A DNA stretch of 64,000 bases, taken from positions 40,367,426 to 40,431,425 of the forward strand of contig OX392534.1 of NCBI GenBank assembly GCA_947623455.1, given 5' to 3'. The notes beneath the pieces are model-generated. The model saw only the letters and a list, made by a program, of their open reading frames with translations. It ran no database searches and was not told the DNA's origin. The position numbers and the translations under genes were made by a program. How positions within the stretch are numbered: the stretch's first letter is position 1; each line of letters begins with the position of its first letter. Shown piece after piece: positions 53,240 to 64,000 of the stretch. The DNA comes from Mimachlamys varia. Its lineage: Eukaryota; Mollusca; Bivalvia; Pectinida; Pectinidae.

Positions 53240-54080
53240 TATGTGACGGGGCCCTCATTAAGCGACGTGAACAATACTAGACATTCTTATTTAGTTTGGA
53301 AATCGTTGAAGTTTTGTTAAAATGACACATCCGCACATAGTATATCCATAAAATCTTTGGTACAATTATAAAAAACAAGTGTCTCTTTTTCTATTCATAT
53401 ATATTAGGGCCTTAGTGGGTAGGAGAAAGAATTACAAGGACGTTATACCACATATTCAAGATATCGTTTTACACATACAAATGTAAATCTTTGATTCATA
53501 TACCATTTTGGCATCATCGATACGCAATCTCATCGAGAATCAAATAGCTACCCAGGGAGGGGGGGGGGCTTTATTTATTTAGCGTTTTTGGATGATGACC
53601 TCTTTTCCGTGTTTGAAATGAGGGGTAGGAAAAAGATGTCAGTCTTCAAATTGTATACTTTCTACTATGTATTCGTTAGTCTAATGCATAAATTAGAGAT
53701 CAAAAACGTTACGAGTAAGCCATAAAGGTCAAGAGTTGGACCAGAAACGAGCACAGTCAAATATAAACACGGCTTATAGGACACGGACAGACAAAAATTC
53801 ATGACTACAAATGAGGCTGATTTCTACTCTACATACTGGCTAGAGATCACGATCATGAGCATGCATAAAATGTTATGACAGTCCTCCTGCTTTTCAGCAC
53901 ACGACAGGGGACTCCTGCGTTAGAAAATACGTAGTGAAATTGGCCCTGAATTGCTCACTTCGGTCGCTGTGTGTTGGAGATATTAACTATTTTAAAGCTA
54001 TTAACAGACACTGGCCTCGTCTATCCAAGACTTGCTTATACACTAGCGACGAGTCGTTGAGGTATTATAGGGATGTCCTC
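53240..54080. other. Intergenic, no gene seen
   Basis: AT-rich sequence with a G-run near 53558-53568. No coding or RNA feature recognised. Confidence 0.4.
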
Positions 54081-54089
54081 CACTTTACG

Positions 54090-54710
54090 TATCTAACGAC
54101 GTCACCACTCAGTTTTCATCTTTTTGACACGATATTTCACACAAGCGTTCACAAACATAATATCTTGTACAAGTTCTCATTTCAACATACTGCGTTAAAA
54201 ACTAAGTCACCTTTCCAGAAATAGAAATCGACAGAAATTTCGGATGTCACCGCTCTACAGGCTGCATCTCTCAATCGATTGGCATGAAACTTCACACCAA
54301 CTGCCCACAAACATAACCTCTTGTACGACTTTGCGTTTCAACATTCTGCGGTCAATGCAAAACTATGTGATCACCGTTACTATAAATAGAAACTGACAAA
54401 TATTTGAATGTCACTGCTCTACATGCTGCAGTTCTCAACCGATTGACACGAAACTTCACACAGGTGTTAACAAACATCACCTATTGTACGATTTTTTTTG
54501 TTTCCCTCTTCTGTGGTCAAAAACTAGGTCACTGTTACTTCAAATAGAAATTGACAGAATCTTAACGTTACCGCTATAGAGTCTGCAGGTCTCAACTCTT
54601 TCAGGCAATGCAAAACTTCACACAAGCGTTCACAATCATCATACATGTATATTGTACAAGTTCGCATTTCATTTGTTGTGGTCAAAAACTAGGTCACTGT
54701 TACAATAATT
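54090..54710 (+). repeat. Degenerate tandem repeat, about 150-bp unit, 4 copies
   Basis: Each unit runs through GTCACCGCTCTACAGGCTGC, GATTGGCATGAAACTTCACA, a CAAACATAA-CTCTTGTAC stretch and TCACCGTTACTATAAATAGA. Copies are clearly diverged, so this is an old expansion. Confidence 0.7.
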
Positions 54711-55189
54711 TCGACGTATTCATTGAAATTACATTATCCTGGATGCATACTCTCTCATGAAAACATGTCCTATCTAATCAGTCAACATTTTCCTTTTCAC
54801 TTTGTATTTTTGATGTTGAATCGCGAGGGAATCATCTGCCATGCCTTGTAAAATTATAGGGGGATAGACGAGTCTAGTGTCTGTGAGCTATTGTTCAGGA
54901 ATTAAGTTCCAGTGAATTAGACAGAGGAGGGTGTGTCAGCCTTTCAATTTGTGCAATTTTGAACCATGAACCACCTAAAACACTCCCAACCCATTAGAGA
55001 ACTAAATTACTTAATTTCAAAGGATCACCTTTAGAGCCTACCCGTCAGTCCCTCCATTCCTATCTCCACCATGTTTTATTGCACCCGGTCAAAATCCTTG
55101 GAGCAATTAGAGGAGATCAAGCTGTTTTTAAGACATTGCTGATGGATTTTATATATCTGCCAGTATCCACAAAACAAGAGGCCAAATTG

Positions 55190-56330
55190 GCCTTAAGAGT
55201 CATCTAACTATATATAATTTTAGTTGGCTGATATTAACTTATTTGACTCCTGTGACTTGAGAGTAGGTCAAGGTCCTTCGTTTGAACAAACTTCGTAGTC
55301 CTTTATTTCAGCATGGTACAGGCCAAATACCAGTACCTAGGGCATTTCGGGTATTGAGAAGTTTCTTGAAAATTTACATTTGATTCCTGTAACCTTGAAA
55401 GTGAGTCAAGGTCATTCGTTCAAATAAACATCGTAGCCTTTCATCCCAGCATGATAAGTGCCAATTATCAGGTCACTGGACCCTAAGGTTATTGAGAAGT
55501 TGCTTGAAGATTTTTTTTTTACACTGACCAAATATGATTTCAATGGGCCCTAATTATAAGGTTATTGAGAAGAGGTTGCTTGAAGATTTTAACATTTTTG
55601 ACCCGTGATATTGAAATTGGGCCAAGGTCATTCAATTTAATAAATTTGGTAGGCCTTCATCCCAGCATGTTACATTTATATCAGCATCCTATGTCTTTTA
55701 GTAACTGAGAAGTTGTTTGAAATTTTTACGACATTTGATCCCGATAACCTTGAAAGTGGGTCAAGGTTATTCATTTAAATAAACATCGTCGCCCTTTATC
55801 CCAGTATGATACATGCCAAATATTGGTATCCTGGGGCCTAAGGTTATTGAGAGTTGCTCGAAGATTTTTTAACATATTTGACCCATGTGACCTTGAAAGT
55901 GGGTCAAGGTCATTCATTTTTAAAAACTTGGTAGCCCTTCATTCCAGCATGCTACACGTATCATATCAGCACCCTGGGTCTTTTCAGTTGAGAAAAAGTT
56001 GCTTGAAGATTGTAACACATTTGACCCCTGTGACCTTGAAAGTAGGTATATAAAGGCCATTCATTCTAACAAACTTTGTAGCTCTTCTTCCCACGAGCTA
56101 CAGGCCAAAAATCAATTCCCTGGGCATGCGCATTTCAGTTACGAAGAAGTTGCTTGAAGATTTTACAATATAAGACATGTGGCCCCTGTGTTCCTGAAAG
56201 TAGGTTAAGGTAATTCATTTCAGCAAACTTTGTAGCCCTTTATCCCAGCATGCTACATGTAAAATATCAGCCACCTGGGCCTTTCAGTTTTTGAGAAAAA
56301 GCTGTTTGAAGTAAAAGTTTACGCACGGCG
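55190..56330 (+). repeat. Degenerate tandem repeat, about 180-bp unit, 6 copies
   Basis: Units share TGACCTTGAAAGTGGGTCAA, GGTCATTCATTT, GTAGCCCTTCATCCCAGCAT and AAGGTTATTGAGAAGTTGCT. Copies are diverged. It resembles ancient AGGTCAAGGTCATT-containing repeats of molluscs. Confidence 0.7.
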
Positions 56331-57404
56331 AATGGCCGACGGCACAAATCATACGACATACAGTGCACGATGGCTATAGGTCATCCTAACCCTTTGGGTC
56401 ACATGACCTAATAAAACAGGACCTAAAACTAACAAGAGATCCCAGACGGATCTTGAAGCCCACCATTGATGATTTTTCATTCATTCTAAGAAAAATGGAT
56501 CTTTTCCCTTCTTATTTTAACTTTCATTTATGTATTTAATCTTATATCTATTTTTCCAAGATGGCCGTCTGTCATCCATTTTATTTTTCTGATCAGTTCC
56601 AAAATTAATACAGCACAACTAGGCACCAAGGGGAACCTACATATGAAATTTAAAGAAAGATCCATTCAGTACTTCTCAAGAAATAGCGATAACAAAAATT
56701 GGACGGACAACAGACTCAGGGCAATTTGAAAAGCTCACCATCTGAAGTTGGTAGGCTAAAAATTTGACAAACTGCACCATAAGTTAGTTTTACACATGTG
56801 AACAGTGTCTTTACCTTCTAACCCAAAATATCTTTTCAGTTTATTTAAATCGTGTAAACCACTTTGTCCATGAATCACCGACGCCAAAATCTTCATAGTT
56901 CTTGTAAATCGTGTAAACCACCTTGTCCATGATTCACATTGTTATATGGTGGTTTGATCTCAAAATCAATCCTGGTCAGAAGTGAAAAGTCAAAAATTTA
57001 AAAGATGTATAGAATTTTTTGGTGCCATTGACTTTTCAATTGGTTTACTCAGAACTCATATGTATTGGTTGACCAAGGTTAACGTCCAAAGACGATTAAT
57101 AGTAGAGAATGAGTTTAAACTTACATTGTCCTCCTTTTTTTTCTAAATTGAAAGTTCATAACTATGGAAATAAGCCAAATGATATACATTGTCACTAGAT
57201 TACTGAATTTGTGTAAAAGTACAGTTATAGGTAGTGTGTTATTTTGCTATATAGTATCTCCATTATTTAAATCTGTCATGGAAGCTAAAGTGTTCCAATA
57301 AATCTGTTGGTCTGATGTGATGGATTGTACAAAATGTTTGGTCATAAGATTTTTTGTGAAATATTCTTATTGCTGCCGAGATAAACAAAGCTCTCCAACA
57401 TCAG

Positions 57405-57632
57405 GGGGCTGTGGTGGCCGAGTGGTGAGGTATTCCGCCATTCTACCACTAGCCCTCCACCTCTGGGTTGCGAGTTCCGATCCCATGTGGGGCAGTTGCC
57501 AGGTACTGACTGTTGGTCGGTGGTTTTTCTCTGGGTACTCTGGCTTTCCTCCACCTCCAAAACCTGGCACATCCTTAAATGGCCCTGGCTGTTAAAAGGA
57601 CGTAAAACTAAATAAACCAAACCAAACCAATT
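57405..57632 (+). mobile_element. tRNA-derived SINE with 9-bp TSD (RUDI/Meta-core-like)
   Basis: A box TGGTGGCCGAGTGGTGAGG and B box GGTTGCGAGTTCCGATCCC lie at tRNA-like spacing, of the type seen in Leu/Ser tRNAs. The middle GGTTTTTCTCTGGGTACTCT resembles the Meta core of metazoan SINEs. The 3' end is GGACGTAAAACTAAATAAAC followed by (CAAAC)n. The host duplication CAACATCAG is at 57396-57404 and 57633-57641. The family assignment is from memory. Confidence 0.85.
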
Positions 57633-58289
57633 CAACATCAGCCATACCTTTTTGCGAAAGCTAATTACCGGTAAGAATTAACATGACCACAACTCTAGAA
57701 AAATAGGTCAAACTTCATCAAATCAGAACCTAACATGTTTCTTGTCATTATCCAACTACCTGGTACATACCAAAAGTTCAATATCTCTACCCATTAAAAG
57801 AGTATTGAGTAGGAAAAAATATGATGGAATAAACTAGAAGGAAACAGAATAAGATTATTTTTAGCCAAAAACATTTTCAAAGAGTTAACAAATTTTCTAT
57901 TATAATCACTAGCTAGAGCATCAACTTATAATTATTAGGAATTATTATTGCAAGTACAAAAAAAAAGAAGAATGCATATATTAAGATGATCATTGTTTAA
58001 TTGGTACATGATCGTTCAGCATATTTCATTGTCATACTGGACCACAAGCCTTGGTAGTTTGAAGACACCAGTAGCAATACCAGAGATATAAAACCATGTG
58101 TGCCTAACAGTGACATTGTTCCACACGACACATGCATGGCTTTTACACAAGTTCCCAAAGTTCTATGTGACATACTGTATGACTTTTATAATAGTTCATA
58201 AGACATCAGATTTTACATGCGTTTTGGCAAATTCCATGTCACCATAGACTTTTATACATATTTCTCACACATTATCCTGCTGTAAGACT

Positions 58290-61200
58290 TTACACCAGTT
58301 CCTCCGACAACTGGGACAATAGGTCGTCACTCAGATCTGCCAAGAAGAAAAACATTTGCAATAACAAAAACATTTTTTAGCTATATTATACAATGGAGAT
58401 TGATATTACATTATTGACCTTTTATCTAAGGCCAAGCAAGGAATTATATGTTTCTATCATTGATTTAATAGAACATTGCTTTGTACAAGAAATTATGTAC
58501 AAAAAATTAGGGGAAGTAAATTTCATTATCTATTCAACTCTCAACATTAACAGCTCTGTGGATGTCTAATCATGAGTATAATGATATACTGACTATATAT
58601 ATATGTAGAAGTGTAGTAGGTTATTATTTATCTTATCATTATTTTTGGATTAAAATATATATCAATCAGTTCTTGGTTATTTCATACCAAGGTGTACAGT
58701 TGGTAGACATACAACCATACATCCAATTGGCTTTTAATGCTGTTTTCTCTTAAGACTACAGATTTTCCTTTAAAAGTTTTTTTTTTCAAAAGATCAGTCG
58801 AGACAAAACAATTTGCCACAACATCATCTTATGAACATCTACTCTTAAAATAATGCATCAGTGACTTCATAGTAACCCAAGAGTTGGGGACAAAAAAATT
58901 AACTCTGATAGAATGTAAATATTCGACACAGAACATTACAAAAATATAATTATTTACAATCAAAGTGACTTAAACATTTTCAACATCTGGCATGAAACAA
59001 CTTACCATCTTGCCACAGACTTTCAAATCCATTATTAGCTTTCTTCGATGAATCAGGCATGCTGGGAACTGATCCTATGATGGTGCTGCCACCTGGTGCA
59101 GAACTTCCTTGTCTCTGTCCAATTGAAGCACCTAGGGAATCGTCAGGGGAGGTAAGAGACTTTGTTGACTTGAACCTAAATCCTTTTCTGTTTGGCGTAT
59201 TTTCAGCTGACGATGTTGTGTTTGTGGGACTAACACGGGTAGTACTAACATTGTCAGAACGTGATCCATTGTTAGTCAAATAACTACAGGTAGTGTCCGT
59301 GTTAACACCACCAGGTGGAGCACTAACGGACGCAGCACTAGAACTGGACACACGACACTGACCAGTCACATGACTGTCTATGAAAGATGACACACCTACA
59401 TTGGCAGAAGATGATAATACAGTAGACTTTGCTTCTGACTTTCTAAAGTTTGACTGATTACCCTCAGTTGGGTTTTGAGATCTGGGAGTATTTTGTCCAA
59501 GGTTTTGTGGTTTAAATCTGTAGGGATTAGTGACACCTGGCGTGGTAGTCGCAACTGAACCAAGTGGTGCCCCTCCCTGAAGAATCCTATTACCTGGTGC
59601 TGAACCTCCCTGGGGAGTGCTATTACCTGGTGTCGTCCCTCCATAAGGAACCTGATTCACTGGTGCTGCCCCTCGTTGGGGCGTTCTCTGTTGGGGTTCA
59701 TGTGTTGAAAACCTCTGAGGAGTAAAGGTCTGATCAGTTACATTTTGTGGAGTGTTGACTCCAGTGTTTGTTAGACTCACTCCAGCTGGGTGTCTTGTGA
59801 GTCCGATCCCAGAGATGTTTGCTCCATTATTTCCTGGAAAACCACTTTGACCTGGTCCTCTTTGTGGAGTGAATGATCCTGTCCTTGATACAGCAGCCCC
59901 TTGTACTCCTGTTAACCCTACTCCTGGGGTTCTGGCTCTAGCAGGATAGGAATTCGGTGGTGTTGCACTATTATTGCCAACATTTCCTATATTGAATCTC
60001 GATTGTGGAGTCCTAATGTCTGGTGTCCCTATGTTGAGCCTCGATTGTGGAGTCCTAATGTCTGGTGTCCCTATGTTGAGCCTCGATTGTGGAGTCCTCA
60101 TATCTGGTGTTCCCATGTTTAACCTTGAATGTGGAGTCCTGATATCTGGTGTGCCAATGTTGGGCCTCGATTGAGGAGTCCTAAAATTTGGAGTGCCCAT
60201 GTTGAGCCTTGATTGCGGATGCCTTACATCTGGTGTGCCCATGTTGAGCCTCGACTGTGCAGTGTTGGTACCCGGCCTCTGTGGGGTAAGTTCGGCCATC
60301 ATCTCCCTTTCTAGATCCTTTAACACTGTGGGAAGTGCCTTATCTTTGTCCACAAACCGAAGTCTACTGAGACCCTCTGACTTGCTACAGTACACACAAA
60401 CAACATTGGCGGGGGTGATGTTCAGGTAGTGGTTCCGTGACGTAGGGCTGATAACGCTCACCTGGGGAGAAACATACAAACATATTCGTGATAAATATCA
60501 CTCACTTATTGCTCAAAAGCAATTGTTAATTCAGAAAAGGAATAAAACAATTCTACCATACATAAAAGATGTGCATATTGTTTTGATATTAAACCTAGTT
60601 CAGCCCCATTCCAGTGTATATTAAACACACATATTTTTACCACAAATCATAGACAGTTTAAATAATCTGGAAAAGTTACACAGATTTTCCTGTACCTAAA
60701 TATTTAGATTTATCAGAAATCTTATAACATATGTTGATACTTTTGATAAGAAGTTGTAATTTATATATACCTGTCGTAGAACCAGCACACTACCAGGCTG
60801 TAGGTCACATTCGTACTCCTTCATCAGACTCTGGTGTATAGTACCCTGGATAGACCCTACACCAGATATAAGTCAGTTATTACAGAACCTACACCACAGA
60901 TGTAACAGTCAGTTATTACAGAACCTACACCACAGATGTAACAGTCAGTTATTACAGAACCTACACCACAGATATAACAGTCAGTTATTACAAAATCTAT
61001 ACCACAGATATAACAGTCGGTTAATTCAAAATCTACACCACAGGTTTAAGTCAGTTTATTCAAAATCTACACCACAGGTTTAAGTCAGTTTATTCAAAAT
61101 CTACACCACAGTATCAAATTGTTACCAGTCGTTGATAGTGGATTGGCCATACCAATAACACTTCAAAAGAGAAAGACCTGAAGCTGCTTTTTGAGCTCTG

Positions 61201-64000
61201 CCTTTTAGTCGGCAAACCTATGACCAAAGTGTAATCTTTTAGTACAGAATACATTTCTGTCATTTGCACCATATCAACTCTGAGTGTTGGTGCTCGTTTG
61301 TAACTTTGGTGAAAATACACAATGGTAAATAATGTCTAAGAATATTTTTTTGCACATTTATTGTAAAAAGCTTCCAGCTGTTTCCTAGATTGTTGTAGTG
61401 ATGATTCATAAAGGAAAAGTTGAGACATGCCCACAGCCCCACAGTAATTATATTTGTATTGTACCTGTCTTATCCTTGAGGGTGACACTGGCATCCTTCC
61501 CTAGCCACTCCAGTGTCTCTATCACCGCCATCACAAACAGAACCTTACCCCGTGGCAGCTGTTTCTTCTTTGCCTAACAAACAAAATTCACAACAAATTG
61601 CTCATCTAAAGTGTTATATTTGTTCCTATACTATATATGTTCAATGTCAGATGTTAAACAGAAAACCAAACAAAACTTTCAGAAATTCTCTTCAAAACCT
61701 TGAACCCCAAGTTCCTGTTGAATTAACGAATAGAAAATTAATTGTGGATGGAATAATACCAAATTAACCGGAGTTCTCTGCGGTTTTTTTCCCTGTCTGT
61801 TTGTTTTTAATTTGCTGATTAGTATAAAGCAAGATGTTCTAGAGATTTCCTCAATTGTCTTGTATCTTTATATACCTAAAAAGAATTACTTAACTCCAAT
61901 CCCTGCTGTCTAGTATACCTGACAAATTCACAAGACAGTTTCATCTTAATTGTCTACTTGCCTTTTGTAGGCTGGAGGCGAGAGAGAATCGCTGAAGTGT
62001 GTCCTGTCCGTCGTCCTGTAGGTCCCTCATTAGAGTCTGCCAGGGACGGTCATTGAATATCTCCTCTCCCGACTGCGAAGACAGGATCAAATCTGTTTTC
62101 TGAAAGACAACAGTCCTTGTTACTGAAGAGAAAATTACCAGGAATGTGTAGTACTTTGTAGCAGATTTCATCCTTGTCTCTGGTGTGCTAATTTATGTAG
62201 AGCACAAACTTTAGAAGTGATTCAAAGTACATTGCTTCCGGAAATAGTTAATGCAATAAATGATTTCCACAAGAAATGACACTATGAAACATACCAGTAC
62301 CTGTATTGCAGCAGTTTTGCCAGCAGCAAATGTGAAATTTGAAATATCTGCAAAGTGTCAAAAGCTTACTTTTAACTATTGAAATCCTAATACAAAGATG
62401 TGAAAAGCTTAAATTCATCCATGTTTTGTCCAGACAAAAGGAAAAAACTACAATCTTTGAAAACTTCACAAGTTTTCTCTCATGAACACTAGATTGGCAG
62501 ATTTCTCTCATGAACACTGGATTGTCAGATTTATAGAACTAGTTTCAGCACCTACGATATTGTTTTCTGATCATGCTCTTAACCTGCAAAATTACCAAAA
62601 GAGAATGTTTAACACATACCCCTCGTTTATCAGAAAATTCAAACATTCGTAAATGATTGAGAGGACATTTCTTATCAATGGTTATATTTTTTACACAATG
62701 CTGCAAAAAGGATAATTATTTTACATAATAAAACATGATAACTTGATTAAACAGTACCTGAAAATGTTCAATGCAAAGCATATGCAATTGGAACTCTCTT
62801 GAGCCCCTACTTCTATAGTGTGAAAATACTGTCCCATATCTTATACAATCATTCCACCTACCTCAATCACCTGTTCTGGGCTGACCACATCTTCCTTCAC
62901 TTTGGATATGTTTGGACTGTCTAGGGTATGACCTTGACCCTGTTTTCCAAACGAAATGACATCAAATTCAACTTAATGAGGGGATCAATCTAGAGAAATA
63001 ACATATTCAGTTCTACATAAAAGTATTTATAACAATTCTCAATCTAAAATACTTTGCCACTGACAAAATTAGTTTATATGAGTCAGAAGTTCATAAGATA
63101 ATCCATTGCCAGGGGACCATGATCATGACTTCTACTTATGGCTAAAAGTACCCGGTATTCTTTTTCCTGTAACTTTTATGAAATGCTGTCGCTAGCTTTA
63201 CAAAAGGAATAAGCATGCAGCTTACCAGCCTGGGAAGGAGACCAGCTGGCCCAGGAAACTTCCTCTTCCTCTTGTTTGATGGCCTCCCATTGTGTGAGGT
63301 ATCACCACTTCCTAAATCAGCATCTGATACTGATGTGTCGCCGAAGGGTGTCCTCTGCCTGGTAAGGAGTGGATCCCTTGGCAGTGCTACCTCCTGTGTG
63401 AAGGGGACTAGAACCCTGGATGGCTGTGGCGGTATGTTCAAGCATGGTCCCCGCAAGCTGTCACTAAGCAGCCCTTCAAAAAAAACAAAAAACTATTGTT
63501 TTTAATATCTATAACTATAAATACAGAATGCAAAATGTGGCAGACTGCCCAAAAAGTGCAAGCTTTGCTCATACCAAGTGCTTTTATTTAATACACATAG
63601 GAATACCCAGTATTTCTCCATTAATATCAATTTGGATAAAGAAAACATTCATAGATCGATGGCTATTTTTTCTAGATTTTATCACAGTACATATGTATGA
63701 AATGTGAACTTATTAAGATTAAAAAGCTGACCAATATGCACTCATGATGTCATAATGTTGCGACTGAACACCTGAATGAAAAAAGAAATATTTAATATTA
63801 AATTTTTTTCTTCAATTGCGAAGTTTATTGAGGTTAATCTGGGACAGTTATTCAACCATTGCAGAGAGCTACGGAAAGCTATATTTTACAAGGTGTTTTC
63901 TACTTTACATCCAAAATAAAGGTCCAAACCTTGGAAATTATTATGGTTTTTAGAAGCATGATGTCCTCCATCAGACTTTCTTATTGAAGACAGCACATTC
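58290..64000 (-). CDS. Homologous recombination OB-fold protein (HROB-like), 5' end outside window
   Basis: Exons on the - strand: 63473-63226, 62939-62862, 62099-61962, 61573-61465, 60856-60771, 60461-59006, 58336-58290 (stop TAA). Phases agree and give 719 residues plus an unseen N-terminus. HROB recruits the MCM8-MCM9 helicase during recombination repair. The hallmark RKFPGPAGLLPRL ends the first exon. The following exons give RPWQTLMRDL, GKVLFVMAVIETLEWLG, GTIHQSLMKEYECDLQPGSV and VSVISPTSRNHYLNITPANV, fitting the conserved HROB/DUF4539 OB-fold region. After it comes a long Thr/Pro/Gly/Ser-rich tail with 15-residue SRLNMGTPD-type repeats, and an acidic end DDLSDDLLSQLSEELV. The intron after the exon at 61962 uses a GC donor (AAG|GCAAGT). 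A possible further exon, 63930 to the window edge (ending HNNFQ), has the right phase but is weakly supported. Confidence 0.82.
59985..60275 (-). repeat. Coding minisatellite in the HROB-like tail (45-bp, 15-residue unit)
   Basis: About seven in-frame copies encoding variants of TPDIRTPQSRLNIG. Nucleotide unit, read on the + strand: CTCGATTGTGGAGTCCTAAT, GTCTGGTGTCCCTATGTTGAG. Copies differ mostly at silent or conservative positions, so the repeat seems to be kept as protein. Confidence 0.9.
60857..61112 (-). repeat. Splice-acceptor minisatellite in the HROB-like gene (about 36-bp unit)
   Basis: Six or seven copies, read on the gene strand as ACTGTTACATCTGTGGTGTAG, then GTTCTGTAATA. They abut the exon 60856-60771, whose acceptor is ATATCTGGTGTAG|GG. 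Each unit therefore repeats the 3' splice site with its TG-rich tract. Copies become more diverged away from the exon. Confidence 0.8.

Noticed and set aside
53934..54224. 96-codon open frame
   Set aside because: It overlaps the start of a degenerate tandem repeat and has no recognisable domain.
57411..57485. A tRNA gene
   Set aside because: A and B boxes are present, but the sequence continues into a SINE body with a repetitive tail and target-site duplications.

Overview
Eukaryotic (metazoan) genomic DNA, AT-rich and full of introns, minisatellites and small mobile elements. The genes and repeats point to a bivalve mollusc, perhaps a scallop-like pteriomorph. The evidence is a histidine-rich secreted Cu/Zn-SOD-like protein of the dominin/pernin type, a molluscan universal stress protein, a tRNA-derived SINE with a Meta-like core, and 5S rRNA-like sequence of molluscan type inside a mini LTR element. 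The species call is inference.

Layout. (1) 1856-17878, + strand: the 3' ten exons of a copine gene (end of the C2 region, complete vWA domain, proline-rich tail); all exon phases agree. Its introns are swollen by four separate tandem arrays, each made of copies of the end of the preceding exon plus its 5' splice site. (2) 17.9-28.4 kb: copine 3' UTR and intergenic DNA with a palindromic element, several minisatellites and a reverse-transcriptase relic. (3) 28523-34220, + strand: a complete six-exon gene for a secreted His/Asp-rich protein with a Cu/Zn superoxide dismutase domain that keeps all metal ligands; a TATA box precedes it. (4) 34.2-41.2 kb: repeats, including a displaced copy of the SOD gene 3' end and a 435-bp terminal-repeat retrotransposon in miniature (TRIM) whose two identical LTRs contain 5S rRNA-like sequence. 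(5) 41251-50999, - strand: a complete four-exon universal stress protein gene with an intron of about 8.6 kb. (6) 51.4-58.2 kb: a nested foldback DNA element, degenerate repeat arrays and a SINE with target-site duplications. (7) 58290 to the window end, - strand: an HROB-like (MCM8-MCM9 cofactor) gene lacking its 5' end, with an OB-fold region followed by a long low-complexity tail that contains a coding minisatellite.

The genes are unrelated in function (membrane/calcium signalling, extracellular metal binding, stress response, homologous recombination); nothing suggests co-regulation. The most striking feature is the repeated seeding of tandem arrays exactly at splice junctions: four donor junctions in copine and one acceptor junction in the HROB-like gene. 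Second is the Cassandra-like 5S-LTR TRIM.
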